This document shows, in pieces, positions 7,494-17,401 of a stretch of 64,000 nt of DNA (position 1 is the stretch's first letter; each line of letters begins with the position of its first letter). The notes beneath the pieces are model-generated. The model saw only the letters and a list, made by a program, of their open reading frames with translations. It was not told where the DNA came from and searched no databases. This stretch comes from CAXBDP01 sp963974465. GTDB taxonomy: Bacteria; Bacteroidota; Bacteroidia; Cytophagales; Cyclobacteriaceae. The stretch lies in the NCBI GenBank assembly GCA_049340005.1, contig JBMPIY010000016.1. One strand, given 5' to 3'. A program made the position numbers and the translations under genes.

Positions 7494-10475
7494 CTATCTC
7501 AATATCCTTTCGACACCCGTTGCTCCATAATGGCGATTGAGCATATTGTCATATTTGATGGCTAATTCTTCCTGATCATAATTGCGCATGATGCGCTGCA
7601 AGTTCATCAAGGTTACCAAATTGATGCGCAATTCGTTGCCGATTTCCCGATCTTCTTTTATCATATAAGCCATCATTTCATCAGCTCTGCGTGCGAGTAT
7701 CTCGGCCATTTCTATTGCCTTATCAACCTCACCAAGTTTGAATAGCATATCCACCGTTTGTAAACCAGAGAAATCGTACGGAACACCATGATCAGGCATG
7801 GCAGAAAGTGACTTGAACACTACTTCTCTTGCTTTCTCTTCATCACCTTGGAGATATAATGCGCTTGAAAGCTCATTGAAAGCAGACCTGTGGTTTAGTA
7901 CAAAGAACCTATAATCTTGGCTATTGTATGTATTAGGATCGTCCAAGCCTCTATAGCTGAATTCATTTACCAACATATCATACATTTTGTCCGTATTGAT
8001 AAGGTTATCAAGTGGATATCCTTCAGGCTTTTTTACAGGAAGCAATCTATAAACTGTGCCTTCTTGCACCACATAGTCACGAAGATTGAAGCCAATTGTC
8101 GCTAAGGAAGTATTATTGAAATAGATAGGCCTTTCCCAATTCCCATTTGCAATCAAGTCGAGGATCATCAAGCTAGCTTTATCCATGCTGTTGCCATTGA
8201 GTGACCATTCCATTCTTGATGTCAAAAATGGCTGCAAACTTTCCGGTACTAGTCCAGCAGCTTTTACGGCTGTAGTATCCACATCCATATAGAAATTTTT
8301 GGAAGGAATGATATAAAGCTCTCTTCCCGATTGAGTTGGGAATCTTAAATTCTCACTTTCATTTTTAATCAGGTTTACATAGCTTTTTGCATTGATTCCT
8401 CTTTTGATATTCTCATTGGAGCTTTCGAGTAATTGCAAATAATCATTGGTCCCAGTTCTGTAGTTTTTCATTTCCAAAGTGAATGGGAATGGCTCTGATT
8501 CATATACCTGCCTAGTCATTTGCTCTATATACCAATCGGTATTGAAATAACTTAGCACAACCACCCGCACATCTGTCCGGAAACCTTCAACTTCCTGTGC
8601 ATACCAGAGAGGGAAAGTGTCATTATCACCACCAGTGAATAGGATGCCGTTTGGTGCAATACCTGCAAGCATATTTTTAGCTGAATCCACAGAAAAATAT
8701 CGATTGCCTCTATTGTGGTCGTCCCAATTTTCGGCAATTAGAATGATAGGAGCTGACATACAAGCCGCTGTTACAAGGATTGCAGCCATTTTCTTTGATT
8801 TGATCGCCTTGCTTACATACGTATAGATACCCATTACACTCAAGCCAATCCAAAAGGCAAAGGCGTAGAACGAACCAACGTATATATAATCCCGCTCACG
8901 AGGTTCCACAGGTGGAGAATTGAGGTAGAGAATTAGTACAATTCCCATCATTAGAAATAGCATGAGCGTAAATAAGAAGCTATTAAAATCCTCTTTGTAC
9001 TGGAAAATAAGCCCTATGATTCCAAGGATTAGCGGAATCATAAAGTACTGATTTCGAGCTTTATTATTTGCAAGTAATTCTGGTAAATTTTTACCTGAAT
9101 CTAAAGGAGATATCCATCCTGCATCTTGAATATCGGATGACCTACCTGAGAAATTCCACATGAAATAACGCCAATACATATGATTCATTTGATGTTGAAA
9201 CATAAACTTGAGATTATCCATAAAGCTTGGTGTTCGCCCTTCTGGAAGCCCTAGCATATTTCTATAAATCTCAACATGTCGTGGATTGGTACTCCATGCT
9301 CGCGGGAGGATGGTGCTTTCGTTGGGATCGTAAATGTTTTTAAGTCTATAATCAGCTATTTCGTAAGAGCCTTCGTCTCGGTAATAAACAGGTGCGCCCA
9401 ATTTTTGATCTATAACATCAGCGGTGAAATACTGACCATACAATAATGGACGTTCACCGTATTGCTCTCTTTTCAAATAAGAAATAAAACCCATGACACT
9501 TCCTGGATCATTTTCGTCAATTGGCGTGTCATACCCTGACCTGATTACAACAATAGTGTAAGACGAGTAGCCAATAAGGATAAAAGCAAAGCATAACAAT
9601 ACAGTGTTGGCCAATGGTCTCCCATTCTTATATGTCCATCTGATTCCATAAATTAATGCTCCTAAGGCGAGGACAATAAATGTAATCATCCCTGAGCTAA
9701 AGGGCAGCCCAAAAGAGTTTACGAATAAAACTTCTAAAGAACCAACAATTGAAGGGAAGCCGGTTATTACACCATTATTGATGATTATTAAAACTAGGCC
9801 ACTGACAATTAAGGCTGTTATGCCACCTTTTACTGTTGGGTTGTGCTTTTTGAAATAATATAATAGACCTAGAGCAGGAATAGTAACGAGGTTTAGCAAA
9901 TGGACTCCTATTGATAAGCCCATCATATAAGTAATAAGGATTAACCATCTTTGCTCTGTTTCTTCATCTTCAATTCTATCCCATTTCAAGAATGCCCAAA
10001 TTACCCAGGCAGTAAAAAATGATGACATTGCATACACTTCAGCTTCAACTGCTGAGAACCAGAAGGAATCAGTAAAAGCATAGGCTAATGAACCAACAAG
10101 CCCAGCACCAATAATAGCGTATTTCTGACCTTCATTTTGGAAGGTGTCTTTTACTTTCCAAAGCTTAAGTCCGAGCATGGTAATGGACCAAAACATAAAA
10201 AGTATGGTGGCACCACTAAAAATTGCACTTGAGAAATTTACCCACCATGCGATCTGTTCTACATCACCAAAAGCAAGCATGGAGAACATCCTGTTTACCA
10301 ATAAGAAAAATGGCGCTCCTGGAGGGTGAGGTACTTGGAGTTTGTAAGAAACGGCAATGAATTCACCAGGATCCCAAAAGCTCGCTGTTGGCTCAATGGT
10401 GAGTGTATAAACTACAGTAGCAATGATAAAAACTATCCAACCAGTAAGGTTATTGAGCTTTTTGAATGAGGTCAT
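7494..10475 (-). CDS. DUF2723 membrane protein, GT-C glycosyltransferase-like
   Basis: A 993-residue protein with about a dozen hydrophobic segments in residues 10-620 and a soluble C-terminal half. Near the N-terminus the pattern FWDPGEF at 33-39, then a His-Pro-Pro-Gly run at 50-53, is the signature of DUF2723. Acidic residues D35 and E38 in this first loop recall the catalytic Asp/Glu of GT-C enzymes such as protein O-mannosyltransferases. The family is widespread in Bacteroidota and is thought to act in envelope glycosylation; that role is inference here. The end of the protein has TPR-like helical pairs. It is a single gene. Confidence 0.85.
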   Translation of the reverse strand: MTSFKKLNNLTGWIVFIIATVVYTLTIEPTASFWDPGEFIAVSYKLQVPHPPGAPFFLLVNRMFSMLAFGDVEQIAWWVNFSSAIFSGATILFMFWSITMLGLKLWKVKDTFQNEGQKYAIIGAGLVGSLAYAFTDSFWFSAVEAEVYAMSSFFTAWVIWAFLKWDRIEDEETEQRWLILITYMMGLSIGVHLLNLVTIPALGLLYYFKKHNPTVKGGITALIVSGLVLIIINNGVITGFPSIVGSLEVLFVNSFGLPFSSGMITFIVLALGALIYGIRWTYKNGRPLANTVLLCFAFILIGYSSYTIVVIRSGYDTPIDENDPGSVMGFISYLKREQYGERPLLYGQYFTADVIDQKLGAPVYYRDEGSYEIADYRLKNIYDPNESTILPRAWSTNPRHVEIYRNMLGLPEGRTPSFMDNLKFMFQHQMNHMYWRYFMWNFSGRSSDIQDAGWISPLDSGKNLPELLANNKARNQYFMIPLILGIIGLIFQYKEDFNSFLFTLMLFLMMGIVLILYLNSPPVEPRERDYIYVGSFYAFAFWIGLSVMGIYTYVSKAIKSKKMAAILVTAACMSAPIILIAENWDDHNRGNRYFSVDSAKNMLAGIAPNGILFTGGDNDTFPLWYAQEVEGFRTDVRVVVLSYFNTDWYIEQMTRQVYESEPFPFTLEMKNYRTGTNDYLQLLESSNENIKRGINAKSYVNLIKNESENLRFPTQSGRELYIIPSKNFYMDVDTTAVKAAGLVPESLQPFLTSRMEWSLNGNSMDKASLMILDLIANGNWERPIYFNNTSLATIGFNLRDYVVQEGTVYRLLPVKKPEGYPLDNLINTDKMYDMLVNEFSYRGLDDPNTYNSQDYRFFVLNHRSAFNELSSALYLQGDEEKAREVVFKSLSAMPDHGVPYDFSGLQTVDMLFKLGEVDKAIEMAEILARRADEMMAYMIKEDREIGNELRINLVTLMNLQRIMRNYDQEELAIKYDNMLNRHYGATGVERILR

Positions 10476-10568
10476 AGATTTTTGAATTTATGAAACAGAG
10501 GCGAAAATACTAAATTTATGCGCAATGCTTGTCCATTATTCAGACCAAATTCTGTTTACATGAAGTTT

Positions 10569-10844
10569 TTATCTTTTTGAGACTTTATTGAAGCTAATTG
10601 CCTTTTGTAGGCTACACTTAAAAGTCCCTTTAGTGAAGTCTCTTTTGTAAAGATGTTTGGTAGATCTATTGCTTACTCTTTTCCGCCACATTTTGAAGGA
10701 GGATTCTTTCATATTGTTCCTCATCAACTTAATGACTTGGGACTCATTAACTCCGAATTGGGCTTCAATAGCATCGAAAGTAGTGCGGTCTTCCCATGCC
10801 ATTTCAATTATTCTGTCTATATCTCTTTCATTCAAATTTGCCAT
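10569..10844 (-). CDS. DUF2805 (TIGR03643) family protein
   Basis: A small basic protein of 91 residues. The N-terminal 50 residues (IIEMAWEDRTTFDAIEAQFG, then ESQVIKLMR) match the DUF2805 family and look like a helix-turn-helix; the rest is Arg/Lys-rich (FKMWRKRV). A nucleic-acid-binding role is likely but unproven. ATG 10844 is preferred over a TTG three codons upstream. A terminator separates it from the carbonic anhydrase gene upstream. Confidence 0.8.
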   Translation of the reverse strand: MANLNERDIDRIIEMAWEDRTTFDAIEAQFGVNESQVIKLMRNNMKESSFKMWRKRVSNRSTKHLYKRDFTKGTFKCSLQKAISFNKVSKR

Positions 10845-10879
10845 GTAAAGCAAACTGAAAACTGAGTATTCTGTTTAAG

Positions 10880-10913
10880 AAAAAAGCTCGACTTTATGGA
10901 GCCGAGCTTTTTT
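10880..10913 (-). terminator. Intrinsic terminator after carbonic anhydrase
   Basis: An 11-bp stem (AAAAAAGCTCG at 10880-10890 and its complement at 10903-10913) with a 12-base loop. Read on the minus strand it ends in a run of six T, just after the stop of the carbonic anhydrase gene. Confidence 0.8.
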
Positions 10914-10936
10914 AACAATGTTGAATTATACTGGAA

Positions 10937-11572
10937 TTATCCTCCCGCTAATTTGAATATTTTATCTATGTCCTTGCTGCCACTAGCATTTACATTGAGA
11001 TCTTTGATTAAACCATTTGCAATATCATAAACCCATCCATGTACATGTAGGTTTTGGCCATTTTGCCATGCATTCTGAACGATGGATGTATGTGTAAGAT
11101 CTAGTACTTGTTCTTTTACATTCAGCTCTACAAATCTTTTTCCTTTTTCGTCTTTATTCTCAATTGCGTCTAATTCGGCTTGGTGTAAGCGATAAACATC
11201 TTTGATATGTCTTAGCCAGTTGTCGATCAGGCCAAACTTACCATCACTCATAGCGGCAAGTACGCCACCGCAACCATAGTGACCGCAAACAATTATATGT
11301 GAAACTTTCAATACATTAACTGCATAATCTAATACACTCAACATACTCATATCGCTATGAATTACCATGTTGGCGATATTTCTATGCACAAATACTTCAC
11401 CAGGTTGAGTTCCAGTTATTTCATTGGCAGGTACTCTACTATCGGCACAGCCTATCCACAATACTGGTGGTTTTTGACCTTTTGCTAAAGCATCAAAGTA
11501 CTTGTCATTTTCTTTGAGTTTAGCCTCAACCCAGTTTTTGTTGTTGTCTAAAAGTTGCTTGTAATATTCCAT
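10937..11572 (-). CDS. can: Beta-class carbonic anhydrase
   Basis: A 211-residue cytoplasmic zinc enzyme interconverting CO2 and bicarbonate. The zinc ligands of the beta class are visible: Cys42 and Asp44-Arg46 in CADSR, then His98 and Cys101 in CGHYGCGGV. The gene follows the SulP transporter by 24 bases in the same direction, so the two probably form a bicarbonate uptake and equilibration unit. The last codons (AGG, stop) contain a GCGGGAGG octamer. A terminator follows. Confidence 0.95.
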   Translation of the reverse strand: MEYYKQLLDNNKNWVEAKLKENDKYFDALAKGQKPPVLWIGCADSRVPANEITGTQPGEVFVHRNIANMVIHSDMSMLSVLDYAVNVLKVSHIIVCGHYGCGGVLAAMSDGKFGLIDNWLRHIKDVYRLHQAELDAIENKDEKGKRFVELNVKEQVLDLTHTSIVQNAWQNGQNLHVHGWVYDIANGLIKDLNVNASGSKDIDKIFKLAGG

Positions 11573-11596
11573 ATATCTTAGGTTTAGTGTTAGTTT

Positions 11597-13168
11597 CTAG
11601 TGGCCACCAGTTGACTTTACATTATTGATTCCTTTGGTTACAACTTCAATATTTCTATGTGGCGCAGTATGAGCTTTAAAATCTTGAATAATTTCTAAAA
11701 CATCATAATCTATATTCTGTGATTTAGTACCATCAATTACAACTTTCGAATTGTGAGGTATGTGATCCAATGTCAATTGTATGCTGCCTTTATTCAAGAA
11801 TGTCACTTCTTCTGATAAAGTTAGATTGATAACATCACCTTCTTGGTATTCCTCTTTGTGGAAATAATAAGGGTGCTTGTAATTTTTGCGAAGGATAAAA
11901 TAAATCGCTACTACCATACCTATACCTATACCTTTTAACAAATCAGTGAACAAAATAGCTGCAACTGTTACAACAAAAGGAATGAATTGATCCCATCCTA
12001 GCTTATACATCTGTTTGTAAAGAGAAACCTTGGAAAGCTTATAGCCGATAAGTAGTAAAATAGCAGCAAGAGTAGCTAGTGGAATGAGGTTCAAAACTCT
12101 TGGGATAATAATGACAGATACCAACAAAATGACTCCATGGATAATCGCTGACATTTTAGTTTTACCACCAGAATTAATGTTTGCTGAACTGCGAACAATT
12201 ACTTGGGTAATTGGTAAACCACCAATTAGACCTGAAATCATATTGCCAACACCTTGAGCTTTAAGTTCTCTATTTGTTGGGGTATTTCTCTTAAAGGGAT
12301 CTAGTTTATCTGTAGCTTCCACTGAAAGTAAAGTTTCTAAACTTGCCACAATTGCTAGTGTAAATGCAACGACATACACATCAATATTGGTGATTGCAGT
12401 GAAATCTGGAAGTGTGAAAAAGCTAAAAAATTCACTTGCATTTGATGCAACTGGTAACTGCACTAAGTGCTTTCCAGTCATGGCTAATTCTGGTGCAAAT
12501 GCGAGAAATACTTGATTAATGACGATGCCAAAAACAACTACGAAAAGTGCGCCTGGTAATATTTTGAAAAGTGCTACACGCTGCATAATTGGCTTTTCAA
12601 ATAAAATAAGGATAACAAGAGATAGTATTGTAATGACTATAGCTCCCGTTTGTACAGCTCCAAGGGCATACATAATTTCAGAGAAAGTATTGTGTCCATC
12701 CGCTTGAAGGAAACTCTCGTCCCCCATATAATCTTCATCATATCCTAAAGCATGAGGAATTTCTTTGAGGATTAGAATTAATCCAATTGCAGCAAGCATT
12801 CCTTTAATAACAGATGATGGGAAATAGTATCCAATTACGCCAGCCTTAAAAAAGCCTGCAATAACTTGAATGACCCCTGCTAATACAACCGCAAGCAAAA
12901 ATGCTTCGAAAGTTCCGAGGGTGTCAAGCGCATTCAATACAATTACAACTAAGCCAGCAGCTGGGCCTGCAACACCCAAGGCAGAACCGCTTAATGCGCC
13001 AACGACAATACCACCTACAAAACCAGCAATTATACCTGAAAATAGTAAATCAGGTCGGCCAGTAGAGGCTAATGCAACTCCCAAACAAAGGGGAAGAGCA
13101 ACTAGGAAAACCACTAATCCTGAGGGTAAATCATGTTTAAGTGTTGAAAGCGATGGTTTTGGATTCAT
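11597..13168 (-). CDS. SulP-family anion (bicarbonate-type) transporter with STAS domain
   Basis: A 523-residue transporter with about 11-12 membrane segments in residues 15-420 and a short C-terminal STAS domain (VVIDGTKSQNIDYDVLEII). The opening GLVVFLVALPLCLGVALAS is typical of the SulP subgroup found next to carbonic anhydrases. SulP proteins carry sulfate, bicarbonate or other anions; the adjacent downstream carbonic anhydrase argues for bicarbonate, but this is an inference from context. It is the first gene of the two-gene unit. Confidence 0.9.
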   Translation of the reverse strand: MNPKPSLSTLKHDLPSGLVVFLVALPLCLGVALASTGRPDLLFSGIIAGFVGGIVVGALSGSALGVAGPAAGLVVIVLNALDTLGTFEAFLLAVVLAGVIQVIAGFFKAGVIGYYFPSSVIKGMLAAIGLILILKEIPHALGYDEDYMGDESFLQADGHNTFSEIMYALGAVQTGAIVITILSLVILILFEKPIMQRVALFKILPGALFVVVFGIVINQVFLAFAPELAMTGKHLVQLPVASNASEFFSFFTLPDFTAITNIDVYVVAFTLAIVASLETLLSVEATDKLDPFKRNTPTNRELKAQGVGNMISGLIGGLPITQVIVRSSANINSGGKTKMSAIIHGVILLVSVIIIPRVLNLIPLATLAAILLLIGYKLSKVSLYKQMYKLGWDQFIPFVVTVAAILFTDLLKGIGIGMVVAIYFILRKNYKHPYYFHKEEYQEGDVINLTLSEEVTFLNKGSIQLTLDHIPHNSKVVIDGTKSQNIDYDVLEIIQDFKAHTAPHRNIEVVTKGINNVKSTGGH

Positions 13169-13577
13169 GGATTTTATTTAAAAATTTATATTAATTTTTT
13201 TTATGATTTCTATAAGGAAACTTGCAAAGCGAACACTAAATACGACAATCAACCTTGATTGTTTAAGCTATTATATGAACGGTCAAGAATTTCAGTTTTA
13301 AACAGGACGTTGTCAAAAGTAAAAAAAATAGCAGAATGAGTAAAGCATTATTTCATTCCTTAAGAAACTTTCCTTTGTTTAAATTCTTGACAGCTGAGCT
13401 GTTCTCAAAATTTCTTATAACTATACTTTACATTTCTAATTTATTTTTCGAAAAATTATTATTAGCTTCGGCCAATTAATTTTAAAATTGGTCGTTCTCT
13501 ACATTGTTGTTTGTTTAAAAACGATTCGAATTTATCTGCAAAGAGTTTTATCAAACCTAAAATGAATGAAACCTGAA
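13169..13577. other. 409-base intergenic region between SulP and lipoprotein genes
   Basis: This AT-rich gap must hold two divergent promoters. I find no exact TAnnTTTG with a well-placed TTG for either gene. A 47-codon frame from 13336 to 13479 has no supporting context. No repeat or RNA structure stands out. Confidence 0.5.
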
Positions 13578-14027
13578 ATGAAATTTAGCTTTATCCTCTT
13601 ATTGACCATCATTTTTTTAACTGCTTGTTCCAAAGAAGAGATCAGTATTTTACCAATAACTGAGCTTCATGGAGAATACACTGGTACTGCGCAAAAATTC
13701 ATAATCACGCCACTTAACATAGATGATCCAAATTTGAATACTCCGAAAAGAGAGAATTTTAAAATAAGAATATCGGAAGCAGCTTCGAGTAATACGCAAT
13801 TGAGAATTACACCTGTTGGGAGTAATTTTAGTAGTAGTTTTAATGCAAATGCAGATATGATTTTTTCAGGTGGATTAATTAATATACCTAATCAAGCTCA
13901 AGGCACTTCTAATATCTCATCCACTGATGGCGGCTTGTATATTCACAATTCAAAGAAATTGAGATTTACCATTAGAGTAGTAAAAGGAGATTCTACATTC
14001 CTTGAAATCTTTGAAGGAGTAAAGTAG
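13578..14027 (+). CDS. Small lipoprotein, unknown function
   Basis: A 149-residue predicted lipoprotein. The signal runs to Cys17 (FLTACSKEE). ATG 13578 gives the cleaner signal; an in-frame ATG at 13566 adds four residues and is also possible. The mature part is a single beta-rich domain beginning LHGEYTGTAQKF, reminiscent of lipocalin-like Bacteroidota lipoproteins, but I do not recognise the family. It stands alone upstream of the sortilin-like gene, with 129 bases between them. Confidence 0.65.
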   Translation: MKFSFILLLTIIFLTACSKEEISILPITELHGEYTGTAQKFIITPLNIDDPNLNTPKRENFKIRISEAASSNTQLRITPVGSNFSSSFNANADMIFSGGLINIPNQAQGTSNISSTDGGLYIHNSKKLRFTIRVVKGDSTFLEIFEGVK

Positions 14028-14156
14028 AATAACTACTTCGCTCTTCTTAAAAATAGTCTTTCAAATTACTTATTTACCTCACAAAGAATTTAGTCAATTC
14101 AATTAAGGCGATTTTTATATCTTTTGTCCAAGTACAAAATTTCAAGAATCACCACA

Positions 14157-17100
14157 ATGAAAAAGTCATCGATTTTCTGGATAGCATTATGCCTATTGCC
14201 TTTCTTCAGTGTAGCTCAAAATACTGCCGACCAAAGCCAATATTTCAAACAATTAGATTTTAGGTTTATAGGGCCAGATGGGAATAGAACAATTGCCGTA
14301 ACAGGCGAACCTGGCAACAATATGGTAATGTATGTAGGCATGGCCTCAGGAGGTTTGTTCAAAACAGAGGATGGAGGAACTACCTGGAATTCAATATTCG
14401 ATGATCAAGATATTTCTTCCGTTTCAGCATTGGCAGTTGCCCCTACTGACCATAAGCAAGTATGGGCTGGTACTGGCGAAACTTTTCTGATAAGACCAGC
14501 CCATGCAATGGGTAATGGTATTTATAAATCCAATGATGCAGGCAAAACTTGGTCGCATAGTGGACTAAAAGAAACCTCCCGGATTGGACAGATTATCGTA
14601 GATCCTCGAAATGCGAATACAGTATATGCAGCCGGGCTTGGACACACTTATGGTCCACAAAAAGATCGCGGAGTGTATAAAACTACTGACGGTGGTACAA
14701 CTTGGGAGAATGTTCTTTTTGTAGATGAAAATACTGGTGCAGCCGATTTAGCCATCAATCCAAAAAATCCAGATATCCTTTATGCAGCATTTTGGTCAAT
14801 AGAAATCAAAACATGGGGTTTGCGTAGTGGAGGGCCAGGTGGTGGAATTTATAGAAGTAAAGATGGTGGTAAGACTTGGGAGCCAATGAAGAATAATGGC
14901 CTTCCGGGAGGAGCTGAAAATCCAGTAGGTAAAGCTTCGGTTGCGGTATCCTATAGTAACCCTGATGTAGTATATGCGCTTTTTGAAATGGACAGTCCAC
15001 AGCTATGGAAATCTACAGATGGAGGAGATAGCTGGGAGTTGACGATGATAAATCATACAATAAACGAAAGAGCTCCTTATTACACGAGATTAAGAGTTTC
15101 TACAGATGATCCCGATGAGGTGTATTTTGCTTCTGTCCGCTTTAGTACTTCAAGGGATGGAGGCTACACCCTAGACCAGGCAGGGTATAGAGCGGGAGGT
15201 GATAATCATGATATTTGGGTTGACCCAGCAAATCCTGATCGTATAATGGTTGCCCATGATGGTGGAGCCAGTGTTACATGGAATAAACAGAGAACGTATA
15301 AGCAATTCGTATTTCCAAATGCACAAATGTATCATGTGTGGACGGATAATCAGGTGCCATATAATGTATATGGAAATCGTCAAGATGGCTACTCGTACAG
15401 AGGGCCAAGTAATAGTCGTCAAGGAAGTATTCCATTAGGATTGTGGCATGCAGTAGGCGGTTGCGAAAGTGGATGGGCAATACCTGATCCTGTGGACAAC
15501 AATATTGTATGGTCTGGCTGTTATGATGGCGGCCTACAAGTATATGATTTGCGAACTGGTCATGCTCGTGATGTCCGCGTTTGGCCAGAAGCTGGCTATG
15601 GTTGGGCACCAGCAGACATGCGCTACAGATGGCATTGGTCATTCCCTATTTATATAAGCCCACACAATCATAAAAGAGTATATGTAGGCAGCCAATTCGT
15701 GCACATGACGGAAGATTATGGCCAAAGTTGGAAAATAATTAGTCCAGATCTTACGAGAAATGATAAAACACAACAACAATCCTCAGGAGGTATAGCAACG
15801 GATAATTTGATGACTTTCGATGCGTCAGTTTTATTCTCGATTGCAGAATCTCACCTCGAAGATGGCTTAATTTGGACAGGAAGCAATGATGGCCTAGTGC
15901 AACTAACTCGTGATGGAGGAAAAACTTGGACAAATGTATCAGAGAATATTCCAGGTAAACCAGAATATGGCACTATATCGAGTATTGAGCCGTCAAGACA
16001 TCAAGCTGGCACTGCATATGTTACCGTAGATGCACATCAATTGGGTGACTTTGATCCATATATTTATAAAACAACAGATTATGGACAATCTTGGATAAGA
16101 CTAGATGCTGGGATCGAACGATCAGAATCAAGTTTTATACATGTAACTCGTGAGGATCCGAAAGTGGCAGGCTTACTATATGCAGGAACTGATAAGGGGC
16201 TTTATATCTCGAAGGATGATGGGAAATCTTGGTTTCGATTAAGAAATAATTTACCTCCCGCTCCAATTTATTGGCTCACAATTCAGGAAGAGTTCAATGA
16301 TTTGGTTATTGGTACTTATGGAAGAGGTTTTTATATACTTGATGATATAACACCTATTCGCGAGTTAAGTGCAGAAGTGATGGCTTCTGATGTTCATCTT
16401 TTTAGCCAAAGACCTGCTTACAGATTTCATGAGCTTCAAGGAATTAAAACCGAAGGTAGATCTCTGACGACAGGCAGTAATCCTCCTTATGGAATGGACA
16501 TTAACTATTTTCTGAAATCAACTGCAAATGATGTGAAGATTGAAGTGCTAACAAAAAATGGCGAGTTGGTAAGAACGATTGCTGGCAAAAAGGATGGCGG
16601 TGTCAATAGAGTCTGGTGGGATTTACGCCATGAACCAACCCTACAGCCTCGTTTATTAGTTGCTCCACCTGATAAACCTTGGGTGAAGTTGGAAGGAAGA
16701 GAATTTAGGCCATTAGTAACCTGGGATTTGGATTTATATCGTGGTCAATTAGGACCAAGAGTAGTGCCGGGTGATTACCAAGTTCGAATTACGGTAGATG
16801 GTAAAGTTGCTTCTCATGCAGTTACAGTATTGAAAGATCCTAATACAGCAGGGACCATAAATGACATACAGCAGCAGGTTTCATTCTCGCTCAATTTGAA
16901 TGCAGCACTTAATGAGGTCGTTGTTGCCATTAATGAAATTGAAACTATTAGAGCCGAATTGGCTAAGCTTATTGAACTGAATGATGATGCTCAAATTGCC
17001 GCAAAAGTGAAAGAACTCGATGATAAGATATTAGAAGTAGAAAGCGGCTTATTTGATGTGAATATGACTGGAGCAAGAGAAGATGCATTCCGTGCGCCAA

Positions 17101-17315
17101 TGAAATTGTATGGAAGAATAAGTGCCTTAGCAAGTGATGTAGGTGGATTTGGTGCAGATTTCAAGCCTACAAATCAGCAAGTGGAAGTTTACAATGTTTT
17201 CAGAAAGCAACTGGATGATATCCAAGTACAATATCAGCGATTGCTCAATGAGGAAATTCCTGAATTTAATAGATTCTTGGAGTCGAGAAATCTTCAGATT
17301 AAGCTAGGGCGATAG
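14157..17315 (+). CDS. Secreted VPS10/sortilin-like BNR-repeat protein
   Basis: A 1052-residue protein with a signal peptide (MKKSSIFWIALCLLPF, cut near SVAQ). I use ATG 14157; eleven upstream in-frame residues precede it. Residues 30-740 carry many Asp-box (BNR) repeats of the form S-x-DGG-x-TW, for example TEDGGTTWNS, TTDGGTTWEN, SKDGGKTWEP and TRDGGKTWTN, building one or two large propellers as in sortilin/VPS10 and glycosidase-like proteins. Residues 790-910 form a beta domain, and 920-1050 a helical, probably coiled-coil, tail. There is no T9SS C-terminal domain and no lipobox. Relatives are often annotated as glycosyl hydrolases, but no sialidase catalytic set is evident, so a binding or scaffold role is as likely. 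Confidence 0.8.
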   Translation: MKKSSIFWIALCLLPFFSVAQNTADQSQYFKQLDFRFIGPDGNRTIAVTGEPGNNMVMYVGMASGGLFKTEDGGTTWNSIFDDQDISSVSALAVAPTDHKQVWAGTGETFLIRPAHAMGNGIYKSNDAGKTWSHSGLKETSRIGQIIVDPRNANTVYAAGLGHTYGPQKDRGVYKTTDGGTTWENVLFVDENTGAADLAINPKNPDILYAAFWSIEIKTWGLRSGGPGGGIYRSKDGGKTWEPMKNNGLPGGAENPVGKASVAVSYSNPDVVYALFEMDSPQLWKSTDGGDSWELTMINHTINERAPYYTRLRVSTDDPDEVYFASVRFSTSRDGGYTLDQAGYRAGGDNHDIWVDPANPDRIMVAHDGGASVTWNKQRTYKQFVFPNAQMYHVWTDNQVPYNVYGNRQDGYSYRGPSNSRQGSIPLGLWHAVGGCESGWAIPDPVDNNIVWSGCYDGGLQVYDLRTGHARDVRVWPEAGYGWAPADMRYRWHWSFPIYISPHNHKRVYVGSQFVHMTEDYGQSWKIISPDLTRNDKTQQQSSGGIATDNLMTFDASVLFSIAESHLEDGLIWTGSNDGLVQLTRDGGKTWTNVSENIPGKPEYGTISSIEPSRHQAGTAYVTVDAHQLGDFDPYIYKTTDYGQSWIRLDAGIERSESSFIHVTREDPKVAGLLYAGTDKGLYISKDDGKSWFRLRNNLPPAPIYWLTIQEEFNDLVIGTYGRGFYILDDITPIRELSAEVMASDVHLFSQRPAYRFHELQGIKTEGRSLTTGSNPPYGMDINYFLKSTANDVKIEVLTKNGELVRTIAGKKDGGVNRVWWDLRHEPTLQPRLLVAPPDKPWVKLEGREFRPLVTWDLDLYRGQLGPRVVPGDYQVRITVDGKVASHAVTVLKDPNTAGTINDIQQQVSFSLNLNAALNEVVVAINEIETIRAELAKLIELNDDAQIAAKVKELDDKILEVESGLFDVNMTGAREDAFRAPMKLYGRISALASDVGGFGADFKPTNQQVEVYNVFRKQLDDIQVQYQRLLNEEIPEFNRFLESRNLQIKLGR

Positions 17316-17401
17316 TAATAAATCTTTTTAATTATAAATCAATTAAAGAAAATTTCTTTTAAAGGCGTAGATTCACTACTTTTTGGTTAATTTTTTAATA
17401 A

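Noticed and set aside
13336..13479. 47-codon reading frame in the gap after the SulP gene
   Set aside because: No start context, no recognisable protein features, ordinary for AT-rich intergenic DNA.
15171..15933. Several open minus-strand frames inside the sortilin-like gene
   Set aside because: Antisense shadows of a strongly supported gene with regular Asp-box repeats.
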